Origin: Brasenia schreberi
Taxonomy: Eukaryota > Streptophyta > Magnoliopsida > Nymphaeales > Cabombaceae
Direction: 5' to 3'
Length of the DNA stretch: 64,000 bases
Assembly (NCBI GenBank): GCA_036023115.1
Contig: JAYKKT010000079.1
Span: 14,995,501 to 15,059,500, forward strand
Part shown: positions 23,405 to 35,832 of the stretch, in pieces
Position numbering within the stretch: the first letter of the stretch is position 1
Layout of the letters: every line of letters begins with the position of its first letter
The notes under the pieces: model-generated
What the model was told of the DNA's origin: nothing
Database searches by the model: none
Seen by the model: the letters and a program-made list of their open reading frames with translations, nothing else
Position numbers and translations under genes: made by a program

Positions 23405-24438
23405 AGAAGGAGAACACAAGGAAAGAAAATTTCAAACGTACATTGATAAGATGACTAGTGGTAAGAGAAGATTGACCCTTGGTCCATGCAATTAGAAGAT
23501 TTTCAGTAGTTTCATCTATTTCACTCAATGTTTAACTCAACAATTTGAATTAGGAAGTTGTGTCAATGGTTTTGCAAAAACAAATGTACACGTACACTTG
23601 TGTGTAAATTTGGAGAGCCACAACTTATGATACAACTTTCTTAATTTAAAATTAAGAAGCAAAGATTGAATCTAGGATACAAACCCTTTTATCCTTTTGA
23701 AGATTGCATGTAAGGTTTGTTCAGGCATTAGTTCTTACTCCATCTAGCAAGGGCCAACCTTAATGTGCTATCGGTCGACTTCTGAAATATAGGTCTAAAA
23801 TTTCTAGCTTTATATGGTCTTGCATTCTCCTATAACACTTGGTGCAAATGTTATAGCACATTCCATGTTGCCACACTAGGTGAGCAATTCTAGGTTTAGC
23901 TCAACCTAGGTTTGGTTTGAAGTTAATGGTAGTGAAAGTAGGCTTTTAAGGATAAGGACTAGGCTTTTAGTGTTAGGGTTTGCTCAATAGGTTAGGTGAA
24001 CTGGTTGAAGGAGTTCTTTTACAAAGCTCATGATAATTTCAAGCCCTTGGAGCAATACCAGAAATACACTACCCTAGGAAGGAGCATCCTTGTCAACTTG
24101 AGTATCAATTATAGAAAACAAACCTCGGGGTTGTTCTAGAACATAGTATCCAAGTCTACGAACCCATGATGATGCATACAATGACTAGCCTCCAATTAGA
24201 TAATTCTAAAGTCCGATGGACATGATAATTGTTCATCGGGGTGTACTCCCAACCAAGAGTTTTATAAACATTAAGGTCAGAGCCTTGAATTGACATGCTA
24301 GATGAGCTCTTCAGAAGGCCACTTTTGTTAATAATTGAAGGAAAGAGTGCATGAACACATAAGTGAGAGCATTCTTGCCAAACTGATGTATAAAGAGTCA
24401 TCGGTGGAAGAAATAGAGCTAATACTTCTAATTGTCCC
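23405..24438. other. Intergenic DNA, nothing recognised
   Basis: Open frames of at most 121 codons (24156-24521, minus) have no family features. No repeat partner was seen in the window. Confidence 0.5.
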
Positions 24439-26581
24439 TGTAAACACCCAAAATAAAAATATTTCCAAAACTCCCAAATTCGAAAAATCCATTCAAAACC
24501 TTTATGATTTTCCAAATCCAACTTTTAAAAGTCTTCAAAATAAAGGTTTTTAATTCAAGTTAAACAACCCATGAATTTCAAAACAAATCACACGAACAGG
24601 TGAGACCCAATCCAAATCCGGATCGAGACCAATTCCAAAAAGCGAAGGAGGGACTAAGTCAGAATCCTATTCGGATAAAGCAAGTAAGATACGAAGATTG
24701 GAGCTCATCAGAAATGGATAAAGACTAACAAATGGATAAGATTGGGCCGAGATTATGATGGATCATTTCAAATCAAAGAAGGCAATTCAAGTTCAGATGC
24801 ATGGATGGGATGAATTGTTTTATATCAAGTGAAATGGGTTTGAAAGGTTGCAATTAAAGCATCACCAAGGTTTCATCATATGATCTAGCCAAAACAAATC
24901 AAGTTCATATCATCATGGGCCGGCCAAGAGAAGTGCACCCGATTGAGCTTGGACAAGACCAAACCCACCCTAGGAACCAACCCACATGGGGCTGGTCCAT
25001 ACCATCATGAAGGGGACTACTTCAATGGATCTCAAATTGGGCTTGGAGCCTCTCCAACCCGCCCCAATGAAGGGCCTAGAACCAGCCCCTTGGCCTATAA
25101 ATAAGGCAAGGTGGGGGGGGGGGGGGGTTCATCATCGTGGAGAGTTGTGAGGAATCCTTGTCACTTGGGTAAGAGAGCTAGGGGTGGTGTCTAGCAAGGA
25201 GTTGCTTCTCCAATTGTAGGTCGTGGGATGCAAGGATTGAAGGTAAGGTGGGTAGGAGAGTGGGGGTAGAACTACGTGGTGAGTGCAAGAGAGTTTGAGA
25301 AGAAATCAAGGAAGAGAAGGGCCAGATTCCACTCTTGGAATTCTCGGCCATTTGGTGGAAACATGTAAGTGCTTTCTTACTTATATTCTTCTTCTTCTTC
25401 TCCTCTAAATTCAATTTGAAAGAGGTTGTATTAATGGAGTATTGTCTCCCCCCATGTTGTAATAATTAGAGTTGCTGAATTTTCATTCACACACACGCAC
25501 TCTATGTGTTTGATTATGCGACTCTATCCCAATATACTCTATAAAACACTCTATACTCTCTACCCCCTCTATTATTAAGCTTATACAAATATTTCCATTC
25601 ATTTCCTTCCAGCACTTTAAATTCGTGATGTTGTGTTGCAATTTCAATTCGTGTGAGTTTGCATCACATATGTTCTTAAAAATTTGAAACTGAATTTTTG
25701 CATCTCTGTATATATTGGTTGTTATATTTTTAATTCCCGATTCTCTACTCCAATTGATCCAAAATTTTGTACACCCATTCTACACATCTTACAATAAAAT
25801 TTTCAAAAATTTTAGGGCCGTGCAACTATGTAATTAAAATTACGCAAGATCGGGTTAATGTCTGTCTATTTTCTGTCAAACCTGTTTTCCTATAATAGAG
25901 CTTGGGTATTTATCCCATAACTCTGTCTGTAGGCATCCAAATCTGATGAATTTTGATTCATTAAAAATTTGACATCCATATGTTTCCGTAAAGATCAAAT
26001 TCACTAAATTTAGAACTTGAAACATTAAGATACAGTCTCATCTTTAAGCCTCTTTATTTCTATGACAGAACAGTTTTGAGTACCTGAGTAGAGGTAATTT
26101 CATAATTTAATTTTGCTTCAATACAACTCCGAATCACGATCTGTAAAGTGCTACAGATCTTCCACATCATAGGCTAAGTCTTATAAAATTTTGATGATTT
26201 TAGTAGGTCTGTAAGATACTGAAATTGATTCAAGAAACAAGGTCATAAAATAGAACATTTTGTTTTCCAGCACTTGTTCATCTTTTTGAGCTTGAACTAA
26301 GCACATTTCACATTTGCTTTGAAAACACCCCATCTTCACGTGAATTGAAGTTCATCATTGTTAAGATTGAAGTTTCTAAGCGCTTAGGCTTACCCTTGAG
26401 CATAAGTTCAAGAAGGTCTAAAGCAAAAAGAGCTCGCTTAGCCCAATCGCAAGTAAGAGTCAGATTTATTAAAACTTTGCTAGTTTTTGCAAACTAGCTA
26501 GCACACTCGCACACTGTGTAGATAAGAAATTATCATTTCAAGTCTCTACATAGGCTTGGAGTGAAAAATTTCGTGTCTACA
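24439..26581 (+). repeat. Long LTR (2.1 kb) of a gypsy-like element
   Basis: It starts TGTAAACACC and ends GTGTCTACA, an imperfect terminal inverted repeat. It is followed two bases later by TTGGCACGCTTGGTGGGAC, which resembles the primer-binding region of plant Tat/Athila-type gypsy elements. CCTATAAATAAGG at 25093-25105 looks like its promoter, followed by a 15-G run (25113-25127). A transcribed-looking CT-rich stretch begins near 25385. No partner LTR lies in the window, so the boundaries rest on the inverted ends and the priming site. Confidence 0.65.
25087..25112 (+). promoter_or_regulatory. TATA box in an imperfect hairpin, gypsy-like LTR
   Basis: CCTTGGCCT and AGGCAAGG flank ATAAATA; the arms pair with one unpaired base. 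A downstream poly-G run follows. This resembles the copia LTR promoters in the window although the elements are unrelated. Confidence 0.5.
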
Positions 26582-26950
26582 GAATTGGCACGCTTGGTGG
26601 GACTCGAGCCTTAAGAAATTTCAACTTAGGTGAACTCCAATTCAAACACTTTGCAAAACGTGGTGTTGAACTTTTGAAATTGTGCACAGGTTGATTTCAC
26701 ATCCGAGAAAAACATGTCAAGTTCGGATGAATCCTACAAAGTGTCGAGCTGGGCTTCTTGCTCGTCAAGTCCATTTTCGAAATTTTTTTCAAAAATGGGT
26801 TTTAAAATCAAGGAAGAATCTCTTGTTTCCCTCCTAAGAGACTTCAAACAAAAGAGTGGGGCCTTACATGCCATTAGAGTTGAGTCATTCTTTATGACAA
26901 CAATTATAAACTTCTTTTTTAATATTATAGTTTTTGTCAAATTTTGAAAT
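26582..26950 (+). pseudogene. Start of internal region of the gypsy-like element
   Basis: After the priming site (26584-26602) and about 110 bases of leader, an open frame starts at ATG 26714: serine-rich MSSSDESYKVSSW, then FKIKEESLVSLLRDFKQKSG. It stops at 26945 after 77 codons. Position suggests a gag start, but no capsid or zinc-knuckle motif is visible. The element looks truncated beyond this point. Confidence 0.4.
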
Positions 26951-29450
26951 GATGATGATCCAAGCAAACTCAGCTAGCATGCAAGCACCATGGTGTGCCT
27001 GCATCTCCTTTTGATTTTCTGTGCCTCAAGGGGGTTGCTTGATTATGAGGCTGGTGGCCAACCCAAAGGGTGGTCGGGTGGTCGACCTTGTAATTGAATA
27101 AAGAGCGGCGTTGTATGACCCACATTCACCTTGCATAAAAGCCCGTGCTCGATTACAAGGTGAATTGTACTTAAAGTTTTAGTTCTCTAAGCCGATTCTC
27201 ATAATCAAACACCATTTGTGGACATCTCTTCCTCAACTATGCTCCCTTCTCAATTTCTCGTTGGTTGTCAACTCTCTTTCTTCTCTAACTCATATTATCA
27301 AAATCGGTTGATTACTTCTAATTTAATTTATTTTGAAATTATTATTTTATTTCACTATCCTTTGTATCTTTGTCTTGGAAGGATGAGACCGGATTTTACA
27401 TTTTTAGGGCTATGCTTATTATTTCGATATTGTTTTGAATGGAAACAAGTCAGACTTTCATTGTATTTTGTCTCTCTTCTTTTTTAGATGTATTTTGTCT
27501 TCTTTATTGTATCTTTGTTGTACGGTGTTGTTTGCAAAGATTGTATATCATTTGAAGTTGTTTGGGTTAAGGTTATTCGGAATGTTAAATTATGCTTCTT
27601 TCTTTTTTTCACTATTTTCCAAATTCTTGGGAATTGGTTTTCCTTCCTTTGATTGGTAATACAGTTGTAAAGTTTGATTTTGATGGTCCCTCCCACTCTC
27701 GTAATTGCTTGGTTTTAATATGTTTATTTGCTTCCTTATGCTTCAAAGTTCTTTTGTGATATTTTGGTTCTTTGTCATATATAATCTTTTCAAAACTGTA
27801 CAACTCATTTGTATGTCAGTTGACACATTCTTTTAGTCTCTATCATGAGTGTGATTGGATGTAAGTCTATCACTTATATTAAACCGTTATTTTTCGGAAG
27901 TATGAGTATAATAACATTATTTGTTCTTCTATTTTAAAAATCATTAAAACTATAAATTATACTTATACTGCCGAGAAACAATGAGCAAACACATCAGATG
28001 TGGACAGACTCCAATTTTTCGTTGTATCATTATTATCATGTTTATTCTATTCTTTCAACCTTTTAGTATCTCACTGTTACACCTCAGGTTGTATGCGGTA
28101 GACAAGGCAATGGGGAAGGGTTAGCACCCAAGCGGAGCCCGACCGGCACATAAACTGTCTAGGAGTTGGGGGAGGGTTGACCTTGAACTAATTCACACTT
28201 TTATAAATGTAAAATTCAATATATTTACTACATGAAATTTACTGTGTGTTGCGGGGTGGGTTGGGGAGGATTGACCCTTAACCCAATCCCGACTCTACTT
28301 GGATGCCACATAAAATAGACCTGCTGTGACCCGACATGGGGTGGGTATATCCACGGGTTTGGGTGGTGATTTCCATCCCTAATAGGCCCGTGGTAAACCC
28401 CAACATTAACCCATTCAACGTGGGGCATGGGGTGAAGACATGAGGTGATAAAAATCTTTTAATATAGGCAAAAGCTTTAGAACCCACTACAATCAATATA
28501 AATTACAGATCAACTTCAAAGAAGATAAAATTCAGTACAAAAGCTTACATTATTTACAAACTAATACAACTATTTTTGCATGGCGGTCTTACGCACTCTA
28601 TTGCATATCCGATCAGCATCCCCAAAACAAAAACTTGCTGCTAGTCTGTCTTCAATTACCTATCATGAAGTAGGGTGAGCATCAATCCATAATTACATTC
28701 TATACCATCGCATACACACACACACACTCAGAGAGGGGGGAGAGACTTAAAAAGTTTTTACCCCTACAATGTTTCTTAAAGATCGCTATATTTAAGTTTT
28801 AGCTTGAGACTTGATACTGGTGTCTTATCTTCCAGTTCTATTTTTCTTGTAATGAGCTTTGATCTTATAATCTCTAGAATCTATCTTCAATGATACTTTT
28901 TCTATCAGTATTTTTCTCTCAACAATCCAATTCATATAACGACAGTGGCGGATCTAAAAAATTTCGTGTGGGGAGGGCGAACTATGTACAGTGGTCATGG
29001 ATTCAATTGTCCCTGTAACTTTTTCATTGGTTTTCTGAATTTCAGGTGGTCGCTCCAGTGTAGATTTGCCACTTATATCCATCCATCTAATCTTCTATTC
29101 TTCTCCTTTCTTCTTTCTCATCTAGTTAAATCATACTTACGGTGACATGAACTATCAACACTTCATTTATAGCATATCTAACGGCAAAAGGTATCAGTTT
29201 CTAGCCAAAATTTATAATTGAGTTTAAATTGGCGCCTAAAATTGGAAACAGTCTAAAATAAACGTACAAGTTAAAAATGTGTACTTAAAACGCCTGAGGC
29301 TGAGGCCGCCGTTTAGGAACTCAATGAATGAGTGAGTGTTCAGATCATACAATTTATTTCCCGTAAATGCCTTTTCTTCTTGACTGGAATCTAAGATTTT
29401 CATTTCCATCTCTGAGAACAAAGATCACATTCCCAGATGCATGCCAATCT

Positions 29451-29481
<31 letters not shown>

Positions 29482-29540
29482 TTTCTCTGCATTTCTTGAT
29501 TCCAATTGTAAGATGGTCTTGTTTCCACGCACACACAGAT
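26951..29540. other. Intergenic DNA, no gene recognised
   Basis: AT-rich from 27300 to 28070 and GC-richer from 28080 to 28450 with GGGTGGGTTGGGG and GGGTGGGTATATCC words on a G-rich strand; these recall degenerate dispersed repeats but could not be classified. A CA microsatellite lies at 28716-28728 and a GA run at 29451-29474. Frames here lack family motifs. Confidence 0.45.
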
Positions 29541-29762
29541 ATGAAGGGTTGGTGGTCTTTTCCACATTATGTTCTTTTGTTGATTCCCTTGGTGATTGTG
29601 ACTGCTCTTTTCTCCAATTTCGATCCGAACAGTTGCTTAAATTGGAAATTCCTTCCACCACCACCGCCACCGCCACTGCCACTACTACCACCACCACCAC
29701 CTCATCCTTCTCCTTCTCCTCCTTCAGTGTTGTTGTTGAGTGCATCATTTTCAATGCCTCCG
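29541..29762 (+). CDS. Possible first exon: membrane anchor plus proline-rich stretch
   Basis: ATG at 29541 opens a 74-codon frame ending at a splice-donor-like CCG|GTAAGC. The product starts MKGWWSFPHY, followed by a hydrophobic segment VLLLIPLVIVTALF (about residues 11-24), then residues NFDPNSCLNWKF and a long proline stretch. This is the layout of a Golgi type II protein (short tail, anchor, stem), which would suit the N-terminus of a GT47 enzyme such as the relic at 36639-38348. That link is inference only: the exon ends in phase 0 whereas the exon at 36639 needs one base from its predecessor, so at least one further exon would be required. Copia copy D lies between them. It may equally be an independent gene fragment. 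Confidence 0.4.
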
Positions 29763-30038
29763 GTAAGCGAATCGCTTACCGTATCAATTCAAAATCAATA
29801 AGGCATATTCTTTGGGCCAACCTTCCATTTTATTTATTCTGGATCCTGCTCAAGTTTGAGTTATGTAACCATAATGTTTTGGCCAAGATTGCTCACGATA
29901 TTGAGATTACTTAGTTCTATATATATGAGAATGGTTTACAACGCTGAAGAATACGAGGAAATATAAGAAATGAGCAAACAACTTTATGTATTACTAAGGA
30001 AAGGGAGTTGTGTGTTATCTTTTATTCATGAACTAGGT

Positions 30039-30468
30039 GTAACGTAAAGGTGGTCATTCTCGGCAACCTTATAAGAGGAATGACTAGATTGGTCATCCAG
30101 CCGTTACTTATGATAAGCATTATCGTGCCTATCCGTAACAGTAAGACTGTTACGGATGAAGTTCTAAAGAGGAAAGTCCAACCATGAAACCTGAGAGGAA
30201 GGAGCCCGCATTGCTCTATAAATATAGAGCAGCGTAGAGGGATTTAATATGGATAGTGAATATAGAAAAAGAAATAGAAGCCCTATCTTAAAATTTGACT
30301 GTGTGGTAACTGGAAAACACATTCATTCTTACCTCTTCTTGATATTTCTGATGCCTTAAATCTACGAGTGACTTACCACACTCACTGCTGCTACTGCTAT
30401 ATACATCAAGCAAGTACACATCGGGTTGTTGCAGAGGATACCGAAAAGCCAATCGGTAAGTGCCTTCA
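30039..30468 (+). repeat. 5' LTR of copia D
   Basis: 430 bp. It contains CCGTAACAGT-AAG-ACTGTTACGG (a 10-bp inverted repeat, about 30140-30162) and the TATA palindrome at 30212-30231. Confidence 0.92.
30212..30231 (+). promoter_or_regulatory. TATA box within a perfect palindrome, 5' LTR of copia D
   Basis: TGCTCTATA-AA-TATAGAGCA: 9-bp arms around two bases, with TATAAATA in the centre. The 3' LTR has instead CTGCGCTGCT / AGTAGCGCAG arms (33498-33507 and 33520-33529) around the 12-base loop CTATAAATACAA, with one mismatch. Confidence 0.75.
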
Positions 30469-30939
30469 GTGGTATCAGAGTATGGTTTATCCCCGTAATC
30501 TACAAAACAAGGTACGCTTAATAATAAAAAAATAGAACAGAGGAGGAAAAAGACTCCTTGTTGGACGCAAGAGTCGACCCAAGTTGAGACAAGACAGAGG
30601 CAGGCAAGAGCCAACCCAAGTTGAGGCAAGGCAGGGCCAAGGCAAAAGTCGACCCAGGAGAGAAAGCATAGAGAGAGGCAGCTGTAGGTCAACCAGACTA
30701 AAAGAGAAAATAGATGCGGTCGGAGGTGAGCCAGAGGCAATCACAAGTCAGCCAAACAAAAAGAGAAAACAGAGGTGATCAGAGTCTAGCGAGACGAGAA
30801 GAGGAACTAGAGGTGGTTGGGGGGCTAACTAGAGATGGTCGCAAGCCAGCTAGGAAGCGGCGAAGGAGAGGAGGTCAACCGCTACCTTTCCTGCTCCTCT
30901 CTCTCTTTCTCGCACTTGAAGTATTTAAATAATATAAGT
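30469..30939 (+). other. Leader of copia D
   Basis: Primer-binding site TGGTATCAGAG at 30470-30480 (initiator tRNA-Met type), then a purine-rich leader. It holds imperfect tandem words built on GTCGACCCAAGTTGAGAC (30571-30660) and ends in the CT-rich 30890-30915. No coding frame is convincing. Confidence 0.75.
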
Positions 30940-33178
30940 AGGAAGTTGAAAATCAACTGGGGCATTTAATCAAAATCTTAATATAAGATAGAAGTGGAGA
31001 ATATGCCTTTGTAGAATTTTTGGAATTCTGTATAAACTTTGGTATTTCAAAGCAAAATACAATGGTTAGGACACCTCAACAAAATGGTGTAGCTGAAAGA
31101 TACAACAAGACCTTACTGAACATGACAAGGTCAATGTTAATCGATCCTCTCCACCAAGGATATTTTGGAGAGAAGTAGTAAGTATTGTGATATATATACT
31201 CAATAGAGTACCATGTATGGTTGTATTCATTACACCATATGAGATGTAGTTTGAAAGAAAACCCAACCTAGGTCATCTCAAGAGGTGGGCATCTATTGAT
31301 CATGCAAAGATCCTTTATCAGTCTAGAGATAAGCTAAACAGTAGGTCCTTGAGATGTATATTCATTGGATATCCTAAAGACTCAAAGGAATATCAATTTT
31401 ATCATAAGGACCGCATATTAATAAAGAGCAGAGATGTTGAATTCTTAGATGATACTAAGAATGACATCTTAAAAAATAATAATGAGTATGCTGACAATCT
31501 AGTAGACCTAAATCAATTATCATTTGAACCCATAAAAGATCTTCTTCAAACAACCGAAACTTTAAGTGGACATAAAAGGCCTAAGGCCACACCGTCCTAC
31601 TTAAAAGATTACCACACTTATCTTATAGAAGAAGTATGTAATTCGGTAGACTTAGATGAGTTGACTGATAACTTGACTTATTAACAAGCTATAAACTCAT
31701 CAAAAGCAACAATCTGAGGAAAAATCATTAATGAGGAAATTAAATCGATTGAGAAAAACCAAGTTTGAGAACTAACTGATTTACCAAAAGGAAGGAAAGT
31801 CATAGGTTGTAAATGGGTTCTGAAAAAGAAATATAATGTTAATAGATCAATCGACAAGATTAAAGCGATGTTGGTTGCAAAAGGTTTCTCTCAAAAGAAG
31901 GGGATAGATTATATTGAGACATATTCTCCTGTTATGAAATTTGCATCCATCATAATAATCCTAGCGATATCTGCATATTATAATTTAGGCTTACATCAGT
32001 TAGATGTAAAAATAACTTTTCCAAACAGAGATTTAGATAAAATCATATATATGTAGTAGCTCAAAGGATATATAGTTGAAGGCCAAGAAAATAAAGTATA
32101 TAGGTTGAGAAAATCTCTATATGACCTGAAACAATCTCCTCGCCAATAGTATTTGACTTTTCAAAATGCTATTATTGAACTTGAGTTTATAACTAATGAG
32201 CTTGATCGCTTTGTATATGTCTAGAACAGCGGTAGCCACTTTATCATCCTATTATTATATGTAGATGACATATTTGAGAATGACAATGAGATGATTATCA
32301 AAACCAAGTCATGGTTAAACTGAAGGTTTTAAATTAAAGATATTGGGAAAGTATACTATATTCTAGGTATAAAGATTTCAAAAGATAGAGAATCTAAACT
32401 CTTATGCTTAAGTTAGGAGAGATATATCGATTATATCCTATTACACTCGTTGCAAAAGGGTCAAACTTAGTAAGGCTGATTGTCCCAGTGAAAGAAGCGA
32501 TAAGCGTAACGTTCCTTATGCACAAGCAGTGGGTAGCTTGATGTATGTTATGTTGTGTAAAGACCTGATATAAGCTTCGTTGTTGGTCTTGTAAGTAGAT
32601 ATCAAAGTAATCATGTCTGACAGCATTCGATAGTTGTAAAAAAGATTCTAAGATATCTCAAAGGAACAAAAAACTTGAAATTGTGTTTTCAAGTAGATGA
32701 ACTGAAAGTGGCAGGATACTAAGATGTTGACTTTGTTGGGAGCAAAGATGACAACAAATCAACCTCAGGACAAATATTCTTATTTGGAGGTGGTGTTGTT
32801 TCTTGAGCATGTAAGAAACATGGTTGTTTAGCATTGCATACATAGGAAGCTGAGTATGTGGCTTGCTGTATGGTTGCAACGAGTGCCATCTAGATAAGTC
32901 ATTTCATACGAGATTTAAAGCTGGAGATAGTCAATGAGCCAATTGTCATTTACTATGACAACAACGTAATAATTACTCAAATCAAAAGTGGAGCTAATAA
33001 CTCCAAAAGTAAGCATATAATGGTTAAATACCACTATGTTTATGATATGGTTATGAGAAAGGAAATATCCATCTCATACATATCAACTGATGACATATTG
33101 GCAGATCCCTTAACTAAAGGCATAACAAATGATCTTTTCTCAAAACATGTTACAAACATGGGTTTGAGATATGTTTGA
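30940..33178 (+). pseudogene. copia D partial pol (integrase end, RT, RNase H)
   Basis: It begins inside the integrase core (a QLGH block, then EYAFVEFLEFC and TPQQNGVAERYNKT with the third catalytic Glu). RT includes KGFSQKKGIDYIETYSPV (31868 onward) and LDVK-TFPNRDL. The tail has YDNN, KSKHIMVKYHYV, ISISYISTDD and ADPLTKG, ending at the stop 33176-33178. In the RT centre YVDD is present but followed by a small deletion near 32268-32280. Premature stops and frame changes occur throughout. The longest open pieces are 31349-31684 and 31868-32056. Confidence 0.88.
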
Positions 33179-33316
33179 TTATTGTGCAGATAAAAAACCA
33201 TACAATGGGTGATGATTTCAATAGTAATCATGAAATGACATTATTAAGAAAATCCCATAAAAGTGAGAGGAAAACCAATATGTCAATTTACTTGGCTCGA
33301 ATGGATAAGTGAGAGA

Positions 33317-33745
33317 TGTAACGTAAAGGTAGTCATTCTCGGCAACCTTATCAGAGGAACGACTGGATTGGCCATCCAGTCGTTACTTATGATAAGCATT
33401 ACAGTGCCTATCCGTAACCGTCACACTGTTACGGATAAGCACAATGGATGAGGCTCCAAAAAGAAAAGACCAGCCAGGAAACCCGGGATGGAAGAGCCTG
33501 CGCTGCTCTATAAATACAAAGTAGCGCAGAGGGATTTAATATAGACAGTGAATACAAAAAAAAGAAATAGAAGCCCTTTCTGGAAATCCAGCTTTTTGGT
33601 AACTGGAAAACACATTCATCCTTACCTCTTGTTGATATTTTTGTTGCCTTAAATCTACGGGTGACTCACCGCTGCTGCTGCGTTGAGCAAGGACACATCG
33701 AGTTGTTGCAGAGGACACCGAAAAGCCAACCGATAGCTGCCTTCA
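33317..33745 (+). repeat. 3' LTR of copia D
   Basis: 429 bp partner of 30039-30468, preceded by the polypurine tract AAGTGAGAGA (33307-33316). It is visibly diverged from the 5' LTR by many substitutions and short indels, so the insertion is old. Confidence 0.92.
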
Positions 33746-35069
33746 TTAGGCAACATTAAGAAGGACCGCAACTACAAGAGGCTAGCTCAATAGAGAAGAA
33801 GGAAGTTGCCTAAGATCAAAATGATTACTTGAATATCGTTTAATATTAATGGCACACAGAAAATGAAAAAGAACACGGAATCGGAAAGATCTTTTCCCCT
33901 TGTTTGACAAATTTTCTACGGCATTGTTGTCTTTTAGGTTTAGACAAAAGAAGGAAACGAACAAAGTTTTCTAAAATGACATTACCTTACCTTCCTTCTT
34001 GTTGATAGCCCTTGAAACCCATTTAGTAATGCCTATAAATAAGGTTGTTCCTCATTATTGAGGGACATGGAGAAAATTTCCAACTTTGAAATAAACAAGA
34101 GTTCTCTTTCTTTGTCTTGATTTGTGTGTTAGGGGGTCAACCAAGAGGGGTACACTTGTAGTAACATTCAGTTGAGGGAGTGATATCTGATCACAAGGAG
34201 GTGCTCGACTGATGGTTCTCGATTCCAAGTATTGTATTCAATAATCCTAGTCCTTCCTTCTTCCTTATTAACTATATACATTATGATTGTTACATGCGTT
34301 CCATAATAACTAAAGTATGTCAGTTTCACACTAAGAATAACTCTTGTCTCATCTTATTTTTGTCATCATAAACAAATGTATGAGTGTCTTGGTCATGTGT
34401 TTACCTTATATTGTAAAATTTAACTTTTATACGCATTGCATAATTGTGTAACATCTGTTGACATTGCATATTAATTCTACTTATCAACCTCTGATTATGA
34501 GCCTGAATGTAGATGGCATCATTGTTCTCTTAGACTTATCAAATGCTCAACCAACTGTAGAGTTGACTCCCAACACCCTGGCTTGTTCGATTTAGTTTTG
34601 CAAGTTGATCAACACAAACTCCCTAAAACCTGGATCCATCTTACCCTAGTCAATTACCCACTTTCCTCTAATAAAACTCATATAATTGAACCCCAGGTCT
34701 TCCTAATTTGCCTTTGAACTAGGCCAGCCTAACTAAATTGAATGTACCTATTCAAATTCTAGTCCAACTTAAGAACGAGGCCAGCCTAGTTAGTTAAGAC
34801 TAAAAACCTAATCTCATCCAGTTAGCAGCTCAATCAAATCAAGTCAACAAATTTGACCCCTTCTATAGACTCAACCTAACCCACAAGATCCTTAGCAAGA
34901 CTCCGTATCAACCCATCCAGTCTTTAAGAAACCTAGATCTAATAGACAAGCAAATCCATACCCTACCTGCATAGAAAACAGCCCACCTATTTCTTGTTTA
35001 CTTGTACATGAGCAGACACATGCATACATGCATAGTTTTCTCTGACAGATATATTGACAAAACCGCTAG
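33746..35069. other. Intergenic DNA, no gene recognised
   Basis: No protein-like frame. GCCTATAAATAAGG at 34031-34044, followed by a short transcribed-looking stretch, could be an LTR promoter remnant but has no partner. Confidence 0.45.
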
Positions 35070-35546
35070 TACGTAGGGGTTGACCCCACTTTGTCAAGAA
35101 ATAGAAAACTATCAATGAAACTCGAACCGAGTTCAATATTTTGTATTTAGAGTTTAAATATTGAAAAATTATATCGTAGGACTTGGTTTGATTGTTCATG
35201 GGGATGGTTTGTTGGAGAACCATTGGAACCAAAATTTGCACAGAACAAGATTGACACATTTTGAATTAGAGCTATCCGTAAAACAAGTATATTAAAGATG
35301 ACTACATGCGTGGAGGTTGACCCTACTTCGTCAAGTAATAGAAAACTATCAATAAACCCTAACCAAATTCAATATTTCGTATTTAGAGTTTAAATATTGA
35401 AAAATTATGTCGTAGAACTTGGTTTGATTGTTCGTGGGGATTGTTCGTTGGAGAACCATTGGAACCAAAATTTGCATAGAAGAAGATTGACACATTTTGG
35501 ATTAGAGCTATCCGTAAAGCAAGTATATTAAAGATGACTACATGCG
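35070..35546. repeat. Tandem duplication, two units of about 238 bp
   Basis: Units of about 35070-35308 and 35309-35546 share GTTTAAATATTGAAAAATTAT, GAACCATTGGAACCAAAATTTGCA and GTATATTAAAGATGACTACATGCG. A third partial piece (ATCCGTAAAACAAGTATATTAAAG) appears at about 35568-35592. No coding content. Confidence 0.88.
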
Positions 35547-35832
35547 CTTATACAGCTGGGGATTATTATCCGTAAAACAAGTATATTAAAGAAATACTGA
35601 CAAAGTATTCATTCATAGTGGGCACAAATCCACTAATACGAGATGCTTAAAGCATTAACGACATTATTTGGTATTAATGGAAACAATAAAAGCCATTCAA
35701 TTTGCGCTCGTCTTCTGCTGGCTGATATCAGAGATGATTACATGCGATTGCCCGATGTATGCCTTCTCCAGTATTGACACTTGTTCGACGGTGCTCACCG
35801 TCTTTCTCCTTTAAAAGAGAGAGAGAGAGAGA

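Larger units (their letters stand above)
30039..33745 (+). mobile_element. Ty1/copia retrotransposon, copy D (deletion derivative)
   Basis: Plus orientation, 3.7 kb. LTRs 30039-30468 and 33317-33745 both start TGTAACGTAAAGG and end GCCTTCA. CTAGG (30034-30038) and TTAGG (33746-33750) are a 4-of-5 target duplication. A primer-binding site follows the 5' LTR and a polypurine tract precedes the 3' LTR. The leader joins directly to the middle of integrase near 30940, so gag, protease and the integrase N-terminal half with its first catalytic residue are deleted. The remaining pol has many stops. Same family as A, B and C but opposite strand. Confidence 0.9.

Noticed and set aside
28080..28450. 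GGGTGGG-rich stretch considered as a GC-rich gene or telomere-like repeat
   Set aside because: No regular period and no open frame with family features; probably a degenerate dispersed repeat.
29425..29914. Frames of 109 and 133 codons with valine or threonine runs around 29650-29710
   Set aside because: Other-frame readings of the CCACCN proline repeat; the frame with an anchor and donor site at 29541-29762 is preferred.
30288..30744. Minus-strand frames of 150 and 85 codons
   Set aside because: They span the LTR end and the purine-rich leader of copia D and have no family features.
34025..34080. TATAAATA followed by a purine-rich leader as an LTR promoter
   Set aside because: No partner repeat or terminal TG/CA pair could be fixed in the window.
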